From an uncultured Rhodobiaceae bacterium (GTDB taxonomy: Bacteria > Pseudomonadota > Alphaproteobacteria > RS24): a stretch of 64,000 bases of DNA. Below are positions 1 to 9,239 of this stretch, one piece after another. Within the stretch, counting starts at the first letter, position 1; the number at the start of each line of letters is the position of its first letter. The translations under genes were made by a program, and so were the position numbers. The notes below the pieces were generated by a model. The model worked only from the letters and a program-made list of their open reading frames with translations, did no database searches and had not been told where the DNA came from. The stretch spans positions 1-64,000 of the forward strand of contig CALEFA010000061.1 of assembly GCA_937876775.1 (NCBI GenBank), given 5' to 3'.

Positions 1-106
1 TCGCTTCATCCATTGCAACAGTAACTGAAACAACATCACCGACATTCAGATAACCGTTCAGCGCATTCGTCGCGGAAATCCCAATAGAACTTACAATAAC
101 GGTCAT
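1..106 (-). CDS. Ig-like surface/adhesin protein, N-terminal fragment cut by the window edge
   Basis: Only the first 35 codons are inside the window. The ATG at 106 follows a GGAGAG ribosome site at 111-116. The fragment carries the pattern N-G-Y-L-N-V-G-D-V-V-S-V-T-V, which closely matches N-G-Y-L-N-V-S-D-V-V-T-V-T-V in the first Ig-like domain of the large adhesin encoded at 2839-8040; the DNA of the two stretches is also visibly similar. Unlike that adhesin, this protein begins directly with the Ig-like fold and has no acidic N-terminal region or hydrophobic segment. It is probably another surface protein or a relative of the adhesin. It faces away from the response regulator gene, so the two share a 195-bp promoter region. 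Function beyond an Ig-like fold cannot be told. Confidence 0.7.
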   Translation of the reverse strand, partial: MTVIVSSIGISATNALNGYLNVGDVVSVTVAMDEA

Positions 107-205
107 TTTGACTCTCCAATAATTGGCGCCAATCAGCGCCAGAAAAATATGGCTTTACACCTAAAACTTCGAGTAAATCCTAGTCACAAACGCAACAGAC
201 TAAAA

Positions 206-221
206 TACCATGTTCATAGTA
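206..221. promoter_or_regulatory. Near-perfect 7-2-7 palindrome, probable regulator-binding site
   Basis: The sequence TACCATGTTCATAGTA is an inverted repeat of two 7-mers around a 2-bp centre with one mismatch. It sits about 80 bp upstream of the response regulator start (302) and 100 bp upstream of the divergent adhesin fragment (106). The same element, perfect this time, occurs at 12878-12893 upstream of the secretion operon. The 7-2-7 layout with TAC...GTA ends is that of sites bound by NarL-type dimers, so the regulator encoded at 302-994 is the natural candidate; binding is inferred. Confidence 0.6.
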
Positions 222-301
222 TCTCGCCTTTTATCTTCACGGGCGCGTCAAAACCAAGTATGACTGACTAGTGTGTTGCTGTTGAGTACAGAGGAGAGGT
301 C

Positions 302-994
302 TTGCCCCAAAATGTAAAAGCCAGACGCCCATTGAAAATTGCAATTTTGGAAGATGAAGCCATCATCCAACAACGCCTATCCAGAATATTGCGTGCCTCT
401 TCCATCGTTGATACTGTTGAATGCTATAGCGACAACGCAAGCTTTCTTGGAAGCAACAAGCTAGAAAATCTGGATATTCTGCTGGCAGACATAGGCCTGC
501 CAGATGGTCCAGGCACACAAAGCATAAGTGCTCTATCCGAAAAAAACCCAGAATGTCTATCAATTGCCATTTCGTCTAGCTCAGACGCAACCACTGTTAT
601 CAAAGCTGTCACATCTGGTGCGGTCGGATATTTACACAAAGATGATGACGCGAGCGAAATCATGCACAGCATTCAGCTCGCCCTCGATGGGAAATCGCCA
701 ATTTCGCCATCTATCGCGCGACTTATTGTTTCAACCATACAAGCCCCCCAGTCCACCACAGGTCACACCCGTTCAAACATTCCTAGTCCAAGCGAAAAAG
801 ACGCATTAACCAACCGCGAGGTTGAAGTGCTAGAGGTCTTGTCCAAGGGTCTTTCTTATAGTGAAACGGCAGATCACTTGGGTATTTCTGAGAACACCTT
901 GCCAGTGCATGTGAAAAACATTTACCGCAAGCTGCACTCACATAACCGAACGGAAGCTCTTTCAGCCGCCCGCGACAAAGGTATTCTAAAGTGA
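302..994 (+). CDS. NarL/FixJ-type response regulator, LuxR-type HTH
   Basis: The 230-residue protein has an N-terminal receiver domain and a C-terminal LuxR-type helix-turn-helix. In the receiver the acidic pocket is E17-D18-E19, the phosphoacceptor is D63 and the conserved lysine is K113. The HTH spans roughly 169-227 and starts with L-T-N-R-E-V-E-V-L, the usual LuxR_C entry. The start is TTG at 302 behind GAGGAGAGG at 291-299; no in-frame ATG lies nearby. The stop overlaps the start of the kinase gene by 4 bp, so the two form a coupled two-component pair. The phosphorylated regulator presumably controls genes carrying the palindrome at 206-221 and 12878-12893, including its own operon and the type I secretion operon. 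The linker at 148-165 is long and low-complexity. Confidence 0.92.
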   Translation: MPQNVKARRPLKIAILEDEAIIQQRLSRILRASSIVDTVECYSDNASFLGSNKLENLDILLADIGLPDGPGTQSISALSEKNPECLSIAISSSSDATTVIKAVTSGAVGYLHKDDDASEIMHSIQLALDGKSPISPSIARLIVSTIQAPQSTTGHTRSNIPSPSEKDALTNREVEVLEVLSKGLSYSETADHLGISENTLPVHVKNIYRKLHSHNRTEALSAARDKGILK

Positions 995-2823
995 TTACAC
1001 AAGTCTTCAAATCAGACGCCAAAATCATAATTCCGCTGCTTGTTTTGCCCATGATACTTTTTCTATTGGCGCATGCATTTTTGCAGGTTGAGCAGTACCA
1101 ATTCAAAGTTGAGACGGCGATAGAATCCCAGAGCGGGCAACAGCTGTCCCTGCCAATTTTTAAATTTGTCGGTTTTGATGATAGCGCCCAAGAAAAACCG
1201 CTTAGCGTGACCCTTCTCCCTCCTGCAGAAGCGCGCAATCAGGTTCCCCCAAGCCATGTGTATTTTTCTTTCCACTATGGAAATTTAAAGCTATCGCATA
1301 ATGGAGAAGTTTTTTTTGACACAGAGGGTCGCAACATCAAAGACCTACCCGTCTTCGTTCAGCCATTGCTTATCAAACTTCCAACCACTTATGCCTCAGG
1401 CGATCCCATCAAAATGGAAATGTCTCGCAATGCCACCAATGCATTGCGAATATCTTATGCTTATTTCGGTGACGCCGATGATTTTTCGTCAGCCCTGAAG
1501 AACCACTTCATGTACTATGAAATGATGGGCTTTGCGAATGCTGGCGCCCTCATTTTCACCTTACTGGTTCTTTTAATTCTTGCCCTGACTAGGAGTTTCA
1601 AAAAAGAATTTCGTTCCCTCGTATTTGTCATTACTTGCATGATATTATTTGAAATCTTTTCAATAGAGAGTGTGAGCGCCACCTTTTCCTCATACTGGCA
1701 ACCCTTACTTTTATTGGGTCCGCTGATGGTTCTCGCCTCAGGAAAATATGTCGAATATTTGGGGGATGGTGATATTAATCTAATAGCTAAGCGCTTCTTT
1801 AGTCTGGTTGGTCTCGTGAGCATCACGGCATTGGCTCTAGGCGCTTTAGATGTTTTGAACCTGCGACTGGTTAATTTTATTTTTTCCGTTCCCTTGATGC
1901 TCGGCTTCTGCCTGTGGGCCACATATAAGTGTATTAAGCAAGCGAAGAACACACAGAGGAAAATGGAAATTTATGCCTTCGCAATGGCCATGTTCAGCTT
2001 CGCCGTCTCCTTCTGCCATGACTATCTCCAACGCGTAGGGTTGGTAAATGACAATGTGCTGCTGACGCAAATTAGTTTTCTAACATTCTTCGTCGTCATC
2101 GCAATCATTGCAGTTCTAGACAATGAGCGCACCCAACGAGTGATTGAGAAAAATAATCAGCTACTGAGCGAAGCTTTGTATGATCAGTCTACTCAGCTGA
2201 AATCGGAATTTCAGGCACGGACCATACTTGAGCGTGAGAAGGTTAAAGCGGAAGAAAAATTACGCTTCTACAGCAACCTTCACGATGGGGTTTTAGGTTA
2301 TCTGTCCAATATCCATGCAGTTTCTGAGCTTGAGAATTCAGAAAACAGTGAGACGGTACGTAGATTATCCAAAAACGCCATTAATGAAATTCGTGTCATG
2401 ATGGAGACCGATACAGACGAACCAGAAGCCTCACTTTTTAGAACCTGCTCGGCCCTTAGCCAGCAGATAATGGTACCCTTAAGGGCGATAGGAGTGGATG
2501 TGAAATGGAACACGTTGGCGTTGCTTAATTACACCACCGATGACCCTCACAATAACATGGAGATTTTTAGGATTCTCCAAGAAGCAATCCACAACGCCAC
2601 CAACCGCGCTAAGTGCAAAGAACTCTCCATTCAAGCTTTTCAAAATGAAGCAGGCAATTTCACTATCGAAATCGCCAATTCAGGTGGCCAAACCTATTCT
2701 GCCTCCGGTCGAATGGGACGTGGGATTGCCAATATGCGGCGTAGATCTAAGAGTATTGCAGCCGAATTTTCTATCGAACCACAAGACGGCGGGGCTATTG
2801 TCCAGCTTATATTGGCAAATTAG
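991..2823 (+). CDS. 7TMR-DISM-like sensor histidine kinase, NarX/DesK type
   Basis: This 610-residue sensor has an N-terminal hydrophobic helix (about 9-29), a periplasmic domain of about 140 residues, then a run of about seven hydrophobic segments between 175 and 375. That is the layout of 7TMR-DISM receptors. A coiled-coil linker follows at about 385-425, then the phosphoacceptor box L-H-D-G-V-L-G-Y-L with H431. The ATPase domain has its N-box at E531-N535 and a G-box G-R-G-I-A-N-M near 575. The HisKA_3-type box fits an NarL-type partner, which is the overlapping upstream gene. The start is GTG inside the upstream stop (GTGA). The periplasmic domain may bind a carbohydrate or other small ligand; the signal is unknown. 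The 3' end faces the adhesin gene with only 15 bp between them. Confidence 0.9.
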   Translation: MITQVFKSDAKIIIPLLVLPMILFLLAHAFLQVEQYQFKVETAIESQSGQQLSLPIFKFVGFDDSAQEKPLSVTLLPPAEARNQVPPSHVYFSFHYGNLKLSHNGEVFFDTEGRNIKDLPVFVQPLLIKLPTTYASGDPIKMEMSRNATNALRISYAYFGDADDFSSALKNHFMYYEMMGFANAGALIFTLLVLLILALTRSFKKEFRSLVFVITCMILFEIFSIESVSATFSSYWQPLLLLGPLMVLASGKYVEYLGDGDINLIAKRFFSLVGLVSITALALGALDVLNLRLVNFIFSVPLMLGFCLWATYKCIKQAKNTQRKMEIYAFAMAMFSFAVSFCHDYLQRVGLVNDNVLLTQISFLTFFVVIAIIAVLDNERTQRVIEKNNQLLSEALYDQSTQLKSEFQARTILEREKVKAEEKLRFYSNLHDGVLGYLSNIHAVSELENSENSETVRRLSKNAINEIRVMMETDTDEPEASLFRTCSALSQQIMVPLRAIGVDVKWNTLALLNYTTDDPHNNMEIFRILQEAIHNATNRAKCKELSIQAFQNEAGNFTIEIANSGGQTYSASGRMGRGIANMRRRSKSIAAEFSIEPQDGGAIVQLILAN

Positions 2824-2838
2824 AAATTTGGCACGACT

Positions 2839-5800
2839 CTAAAGCACAATTTTGGATAATACATTAACGTCTTCCGGGTCAAAAATTTGACTGGCTAAAG
2901 ACCATGTCGTGGTCGCGATTTCGGTGACACCGGCTGTCGCATTCAGATCAGCGAAAACCAAAAGAGATTCCGCGCCTTGATCGAAGAAACCAACCAAAGC
3001 ATTATCAAGCAAGGCGGCAGCGGTTGTATTCGCGGCCAGACCATCGGCCTCCACAGCCACATCAAGCGCCGCCAATGTGGCTGAGGCTGTATCAAGTTCA
3101 AGAATTTCAGCCAATTGAGCTAAAAGCGTATCGCTTATTTCCGCCTCGACAATATGAACACGCAATTGACTATCGGCTGCTGAAATATCCACCCCAGTCT
3201 GGCTAACATAACCCAGGCGATTCATTGCCGGACTAAAATCAATAATATCTTGGCCAGACGTAAAGTCAGTTATCGCCACGTCTTGCGACGGGGTGAAATA
3301 ATTGTAGGAAAGTATGTCAGCACCATCACCCGAGGAGATGGACACAGTGCCCATAATATCGAACCATTCTGATTCCGACGACCCAAGAACAGTGTCCGGC
3401 ATGAAAGAGCCGTATACCAGTTCTACCATCCAATCGTCAGTTTGCGGCGTACCCTCTAGAATAATCTGATCGAGCACAATCCAAGTTGGGAAAAGGCTAT
3501 CAGTCTCAGTGACATCTAAGGAAAGAAGAGTTTCATTCGCCTGAACCGCATTTTCAGCAACCCAAGTAAGGGCACCGATGCGCACAACACCTTCTCCATT
3601 TGCGCCACTTTGGACGTAAGACACCAGCGGATCATCTTCTCCTCGAGGGGACGCAACACCGGAACTCGAGAGATCAACTGAATAAATATTATCACTAAAT
3701 GAAGCGTGCCAATTGGCTGTCAAAGCCTCACCGCCATTCGCGTCGAAATGGAGATCGGCTTGGAACGCTTGGGTGACACTTGGGGACACATAATCAACCC
3801 GAAAGCCATCCAGTTGATCTGTAATAACGGCGTGCATATCGCCCGTTGTCGCCTGCAACATAGCAAGTGCATTCACGCGCGGTAGCACAGAGAACTGAAA
3901 GCTATGGTCTTTAAAATTGCCGTATAAATCAGTGGCGCGCAGGGTAAGGCTATAAGTATCATCTAGGTCATAAATCGGGCGGGCAATGAAATTATCAATC
4001 ACGGCCGCTTCTGAATCGGGGTCAAAGAAAACACTGCCTGTGTTCGCATTCACGCTGAACGGGCTCGTATTATCAACTAAGGAATAGGTGACACGTGACA
4101 GAGCGGTTACGCTGGCTTGGTACACAACAAACGGATCAGCGTCTGCGTAATAGCTATATAAATCAAGGGCTGCGAAGGTCTGCCCAAGGCCGAAAACGGG
4201 AGACTTTGTATCAATCACAATATTTTTGACAGTCGCGTTGCTTTCGTTGCCCGCCTCATCCGTCGCCGTCACCGTGAGCGTCTCTGCGCCTTCACCCATG
4301 AGCGAAAAATCATTTGCTGAAAAACTATAGGACCATTGGCCAGTGACCTGATCCGCCAGAACAACACGTGCCTCACCAGAGAAAATAATTTTCACCTCGG
4401 CCCCAGTTTCTACCGTGCCACTAACGTCAACGCCTGCGGTTTTTTCGTCGTCCGATATTTCGTCATCAACTGCTACAAAATTGACAATAGGGGCTAAGGG
4501 GGCTGCCGTATCTACTGTTTGAGCGTTTGCGCTGGCCGAACTGTTACCTTGCCCGGATGCGTCAACCGCAACGCTATCAGCCAGACTGACAAGAATAGGC
4601 GTTGTGCTATTGGCAGTCGGTGTCACAGTGAAGGTATAAAGAGCCGGACTTAGAATGGTAAAATCTGACCCAGTGCCACCACTGAATGTGATGTCATCTT
4701 GTGAAAACCCAGAGACCGCCTCGCTGAAATTAAAACTATAAACAACCGGTCCAGTAGCAACCCCCGAAAGGTCATTGCTTATTGTGACGCTTGGCGGGCT
4801 ATCGACCCTTAAGTCAATGGTATTGCTGACCAAGCCAACATTACCCGCCAAATCAGTATAGCTGCCAGACGGTAGAGTTATCTGCAATGAGTCTTGCTCG
4901 ACAACCGGAGCCGTATAATCAAACGTATACCGAACAGACTTATTCGCCAATAAGGTTGGTGCGCTCAAATTACTGACTTGCCCGGCTTCTAAGGAAATGT
5001 CTTCAAGGCTGAAACCGACCACTTCTTCATCAAACACGATAGTCATTTGCACACTGGTGCCCGGTGATAAGCCGTCGACCGACGTGCTCAATTGTGTCGT
5101 CGGTGCCGTTGTATCAATCAACAGCAAGCGAATGTCGTCCGACATCTCGCTACGGTTTTGGGCTTGGTCCACTAGGTAGGCAGATAGATTATAGCTATCG
5201 CCTCCGACAACCGATAAAATCAAATCGACATATCCACGCGTCATATCGTCAGATGTAATCGTTTTGCTTTCTAATAGTGTTTCCCCATCTAGAAGAAACA
5301 AGGTGTCTCCGGCAACAACTGCACGCCCAGTTTGATCTGATGTGTCCAAAGAAATACGAACATCTGGCCTTGTGTTGTTGGTTGGCGAATCAACAATCAG
5401 CCCGGTCGGCGCATTTGGCGCAATCGTGTCCAAATACTCACTTTGGAGTTTAGTTATATTCGTCAGCACAGAAGTATCTTCTGGCAATTCTCTAACAGCT
5501 GTATTGGCCAACGAGATGGTGTTTTGAACAGCTTCCGAAACAACCACATCTCCAATGGCGCTAGTAATCGTCTCAGTCGAGGAAAAATCAATAACCGATT
5601 GACTGCTTGCCGCCGCCACCATGCTAGAGGCGATATTAGACAAGATGGCGCCCCCCTTAGATGCCGCCGCATCTGCATTGTCATCAACAGCGGCCAAGGC
5701 AACAATCATCACAATCTGTACTGCCGCCTTTTGTGCGGCGATAGCGCCAGGATTAGTCCCTGAGTTAATCTCAGAAATCGGATCAAAGGCGGTCAAATCG

Positions 5801-8040
5801 GTACCAGCCTCAAGACCCAATGCAGAGGCAATAATTGCCGAGGCCGCCGTCGCATCTGAGGCATCGCCATTAGAAATAACCGATTGCACCAGAGTTGAAA
5901 TTGGGTTGACCGCAGTGGATCCTGCCGGTGCGCCGAGCGGGGTGGTGTTCACTACACCCGTATCGACATTGACCCCACCGACCGCAATGATTGCATAATT
6001 ATTTGGATTGGCGTCACTAGAGATAAAGAAGTTACCTACCCTATCGGTGACGGTTCCCGCCAGAATTTCAGATGCATCAGCAATACCATCGGCATCAGCA
6101 TCTAGGTAGATTTGCGCACCCCGAATATAACCATCAGAAAGAACACCCTTGGCAAATCCGGACATTGGGTTTCCGGCCAAATCTTGAACAACATCTCCTG
6201 CCCCTGCGTCTGGCTGAGTATAAACAACATTAACCAAAGACCCGGACGAGAACCCACTTGCAAGCGTTAGTTCAATAGTCTGCCCAGAAACAGACACGTC
6301 ATCCACATCATTCTCCACACCGCCAACTTTAACTGTGAAGTCAGACCCTAATGGAGAAAAAAGCGGATCTATTGCCTCGCTCATCGTGAAAACAATTTTT
6401 GCCGCGCCTTCAGTTCCATCAGATGACAGAGCGGCAACGACAGGAGGGGCCACATCATAAGTGAAGCTGGCGCTGAGAGTATCTGCCGCCTGGTTGGCTA
6501 AGTCCGATACATCTAATGTGTAAGCAATCGTGCCCGGGCTGAACGCCTGCAAGGCGGCAGCAGGTAAAGTAACACTGGCGGCATTATTGGTAACTGTGGC
6601 GGTATAAGTATCAGCACCAAAACTGAGGGTAATAACTTGGCCGTCTTCCACACCCGCAGTCAAAACAGTAAAGCTGGCGTCGCTATCATCCTCAGAGGCA
6701 TTTAAATAAGAGCCAAAACTCGGCGAGCTGCTGAGAATAGTGGGAGCTAATGTATCTAATGTTATATTTGCAGATGCGGGCGTTGCAGAATTGCCAGCCT
6801 CGTCAGACACTGTGCCGGTCACTGTAATGGTGCCATTATCTAGAGCGCTGATATCAGCTTCACTTCCAGCAAGCGTCCATGCATCACTCAAAACATTAGT
6901 TGTTTTGGTAATTGTTGCATTGCTTTCATCGGTAAATGTAATCGTAACCGTACGCCCATCTTCAACACCATCCGTGGTGCCGGAAACGACAACATCACCA
7001 TCTTCAGCAGCGCTAACACGGTCATCGCCCTCAATAGGCATCGTAATTGTAATGGTCGGCGCTGTATTATCTACTTTATAATCAGCGTTATCGGCCACCG
7101 CTGAATGTGTCAGTATGGCGGATCCCCCCCCATCGGCAGCGACGATTTGGGCGCCGTTCAATGCCAGCGCATTGACGCCAATGCTTATGCCATTAGTGTC
7201 TTCTAATCCCGCCTCTAACGTATAGCTGAATGACAGGCTGGCAGAACCAGTGCCCGATACATAACTGGCTTGCTTGGTCGAGTTACCTATTGTCAAAGTA
7301 ACACTGGGGGTTCCGCCCGACGTATTGACCTCGACAGAACTGTCAAAAATTACCGTAACGGTGACAACATCGCTGACGTTCAGATAGCCATTCTCTTCCC
7401 CCTCAGCGCTGGTAATCGCAACACTGTTCACAATAGGCTGAACCGGCTCAACCACAGTCGGGAACGCTGAGGAACCGCCTGAGCCGCCCACTGCAAATAA
7501 TAATAAACTTGGTGCCCAAATCCAATTGGGCAAAAACCATCCCTCTTCAAAGAAGCTTACTTCTTCATTTTCAGTCGTTTTAATTTTCTCCTCGTCAGGT
7601 TCTGGAGATGACACTTCAACCTGCACCGTAGGCGCCGGTACGGGCGGCGGCACAACTGGCAAAGGATCGGGGTCAAGTAGAGTTTTAATTTCCCCCCAAA
7701 GCTCATCCAGATCAGGGATTTCCTTTGTTTCTTTTACGGACTGTTCTTTGCCTACCTCACTCGGCGCGTCTTGACCAATATTGCCAACACCAATCTGCGC
7801 TTGTGCCATTTCCATGAACTGTTGGCCATCGGCTCGCTCAATAAAAACGACATCTTGGGAAAACAAGCCTTCTGCCTGAACATTCATAAGATCAGTGTTT
7901 TCCGGCGCCGCTTCCAACTCACTGAACGCGCGCAAAAATGCCAAAACAGACTGGTCATTTGCCAAAGCGCGTTCATCACTATCAGCACGGCCGATAGTCG
8001 AAACTGTCATACTTTTTCCAGTCCCATCAATCAAATTCAA
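2839..8040 (-). CDS. Giant Ig-like-repeat adhesin, type I secretion substrate
   Basis: This protein of 1733 residues probably stays at or leaves the cell surface through the transporter encoded just upstream. Residues 1-165 are acidic, followed by a hydrophobic stretch at about 170-185 and a glycine/serine hinge. Four Ig-like modules cover about 205-640. An Asp-rich calcium-type loop (I-Y-L-D-A-D-A-D-G-I-A-D) lies near 640-658, an alanine-rich helical block at about 700-860, further Ig-like modules at about 870-1275 and a cadherin-like module at about 1280-1380. One RTX-like turn (S-S-G-D-G-A-D) near 1550 and the motif D-F-T-S-G-Q-D-I-I-D-F near 1590 precede an acidic, hydrophobic C-terminal tail, as in RTX adhesins. 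I see no cysteine. The start is TTG at 8040 with GGGGAG just upstream, overlapping the HlyD stop; ATG at 8010 is an alternative. Ligand unknown. Confidence 0.9.
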   Translation of the reverse strand: MNLIDGTGKSMTVSTIGRADSDERALANDQSVLAFLRAFSELEAAPENTDLMNVQAEGLFSQDVVFIERADGQQFMEMAQAQIGVGNIGQDAPSEVGKEQSVKETKEIPDLDELWGEIKTLLDPDPLPVVPPPVPAPTVQVEVSSPEPDEEKIKTTENEEVSFFEEGWFLPNWIWAPSLLLFAVGGSGGSSAFPTVVEPVQPIVNSVAITSAEGEENGYLNVSDVVTVTVIFDSSVEVNTSGGTPSVTLTIGNSTKQASYVSGTGSASLSFSYTLEAGLEDTNGISIGVNALALNGAQIVAADGGGSAILTHSAVADNADYKVDNTAPTITITMPIEGDDRVSAAEDGDVVVSGTTDGVEDGRTVTITFTDESNATITKTTNVLSDAWTLAGSEADISALDNGTITVTGTVSDEAGNSATPASANITLDTLAPTILSSSPSFGSYLNASEDDSDASFTVLTAGVEDGQVITLSFGADTYTATVTNNAASVTLPAAALQAFSPGTIAYTLDVSDLANQAADTLSASFTYDVAPPVVAALSSDGTEGAAKIVFTMSEAIDPLFSPLGSDFTVKVGGVENDVDDVSVSGQTIELTLASGFSSGSLVNVVYTQPDAGAGDVVQDLAGNPMSGFAKGVLSDGYIRGAQIYLDADADGIADASEILAGTVTDRVGNFFISSDANPNNYAIIAVGGVNVDTGVVNTTPLGAPAGSTAVNPISTLVQSVISNGDASDATAASAIIASALGLEAGTDLTAFDPISEINSGTNPGAIAAQKAAVQIVMIVALAAVDDNADAAASKGGAILSNIASSMVAAASSQSVIDFSSTETITSAIGDVVVSEAVQNTISLANTAVRELPEDTSVLTNITKLQSEYLDTIAPNAPTGLIVDSPTNNTRPDVRISLDTSDQTGRAVVAGDTLFLLDGETLLESKTITSDDMTRGYVDLILSVVGGDSYNLSAYLVDQAQNRSEMSDDIRLLLIDTTAPTTQLSTSVDGLSPGTSVQMTIVFDEEVVGFSLEDISLEAGQVSNLSAPTLLANKSVRYTFDYTAPVVEQDSLQITLPSGSYTDLAGNVGLVSNTIDLRVDSPPSVTISNDLSGVATGPVVYSFNFSEAVSGFSQDDITFSGGTGSDFTILSPALYTFTVTPTANSTTPILVSLADSVAVDASGQGNSSASANAQTVDTAAPLAPIVNFVAVDDEISDDEKTAGVDVSGTVETGAEVKIIFSGEARVVLADQVTGQWSYSFSANDFSLMGEGAETLTVTATDEAGNESNATVKNIVIDTKSPVFGLGQTFAALDLYSYYADADPFVVYQASVTALSRVTYSLVDNTSPFSVNANTGSVFFDPDSEAAVIDNFIARPIYDLDDTYSLTLRATDLYGNFKDHSFQFSVLPRVNALAMLQATTGDMHAVITDQLDGFRVDYVSPSVTQAFQADLHFDANGGEALTANWHASFSDNIYSVDLSSSGVASPRGEDDPLVSYVQSGANGEGVVRIGALTWVAENAVQANETLLSLDVTETDSLFPTWIVLDQIILEGTPQTDDWMVELVYGSFMPDTVLGSSESEWFDIMGTVSISSGDGADILSYNYFTPSQDVAITDFTSGQDIIDFSPAMNRLGYVSQTGVDISAADSQLRVHIVEAEISDTLLAQLAEILELDTASATLAALDVAVEADGLAANTTAAALLDNALVGFFDQGAESLLVFADLNATAGVTEIATTTWSLASQIFDPEDVNVLSKIVL

Positions 8041-9239
8041 CGCTCCCCAAGAGATTCTGAGAAGGTTTTAACAAGCGGCTTTATAAGATAAGACATCACT
8101 GTGCTCTGCCCAGTAATGATTTCCACGGTGGCGGTCATCCCAGGAAGAATTTTCAAATTGTCGCCGAGTTTGCCATGAAACCGATTGGTGTCGGTTTTAA
8201 CGCGAATTCTATAGGAGGGTTTTTCTTCTCTTTGCGGCTCTTCCAAAAGCGTGTCGGCACTAATGTAGACCAACTCCCCTTGGAAATCGCCGTATATAGT
8301 ATAGTCATAGGCAGATATTTTAACCGTTACTGGAAGGCCCGGTCTCAAAAAAGCAATATCTATCGGCGACACTTTCGCCTCAACAATCAACACATCATTA
8401 ACCGGCACAATTTGCATAACCTCTTCGGATGCACGCACCACACCACCGCTAGTTCGCACCCGAATATTGGCAACAACCCCATCCGCCGGCGAAATTAGTT
8501 TGGTCATCGTTAGCCGTTTTTGACGTTGCACTGCAGCCTGCTCTGCTACCGCCAATTCCTCTTGATACTGGCTCATCTCAGCCTGGGCATCGCGGAAAAA
8601 CTGATTGCGGAGGTTTGTTTGCTGAGATTCCAGCTCAGCCACTCTACTTTTCAGTCGCAGAACTTCGGTCTCACTAACATGGCCCTCAGCAACCAAGGGC
8701 TCATTCAAAGCAAGTTCTTGGCGGGCTAAAGACTCCATTTCATTCAGAGCACCTAATTCTGCTTCCAGCGCCTGTTTGCGTTTGGCGAACAAACGTTGCT
8801 GATTCTCGACAAACTGAGGATACTGATAGAACTCTTCGCCATAGTCGAGCGCCGTGCCGAAAACTTCCGCCGCCAGCCTCTCCAATGTTATCGCCACAGC
8901 AAATCTTTTCGACCGCGCTTCAAGATAAGCCGCTTCCGCTTCAATACTATTCAATTCAGCCAGCACATCGCCTTGTCGAACAAAGCCGCCCTCTTCAACA
9001 TATAGTTTCGAAATAGAGCCATTCTCTTCAGATTGAACAATTTGGGTTTTAGAGCTGGCAATCACCTCGCCCTCAGCACGGGTCACTTGATCTATTTCAG
9101 CCCATGATGCCCAAATCCAGAATACCAACAGCATGAGTGTCGCCAATCTGATCATCAGCCGTTTGTTTTTAATATCCATGCGAACATCTTCAGTAGAGAA
9201 CCGGTCGCTATATTGCGAAATTAACCAAAGCCAATTCAT
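8037..9239 (-). CDS. HlyD-family periplasmic adaptor, type I secretion
   Basis: This 400-residue membrane fusion protein links the inner-membrane ABC transporter to the TolC-type channel. A short cytoplasmic stretch precedes a single transmembrane helix at about 30-47. The half lipoyl motif around 55-95 (V-I-A-S-S-K-T-Q-I-V-Q) is followed by a long coiled coil at about 100-245 and the second half lipoyl and beta-barrel part at about 250-385, ending with the P-G-M-T-A-T-V-E-I motif typical of the family. Length is normal. The ATG overlaps the transporter stop by 4 bp and its own stop overlaps the adhesin start, so the secretion machine and cargo are translated as one unit. Confidence 0.94.
   Translation of the reverse strand: MNWLWLISQYSDRFSTEDVRMDIKNKRLMIRLATLMLLVFWIWASWAEIDQVTRAEGEVIASSKTQIVQSEENGSISKLYVEEGGFVRQGDVLAELNSIEAEAAYLEARSKRFAVAITLERLAAEVFGTALDYGEEFYQYPQFVENQQRLFAKRKQALEAELGALNEMESLARQELALNEPLVAEGHVSETEVLRLKSRVAELESQQTNLRNQFFRDAQAEMSQYQEELAVAEQAAVQRQKRLTMTKLISPADGVVANIRVRTSGGVVRASEEVMQIVPVNDVLIVEAKVSPIDIAFLRPGLPVTVKISAYDYTIYGDFQGELVYISADTLLEEPQREEKPSYRIRVKTDTNRFHGKLGDNLKILPGMTATVEIITGQSTVMSYLIKPLVKTFSESLGER

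Noticed and set aside
2839-8040. Many open frames on the plus strand opposite the adhesin gene
   Set aside because: They are shadows of a repetitive coding sequence; none has a good ribosome site or a recognisable product.
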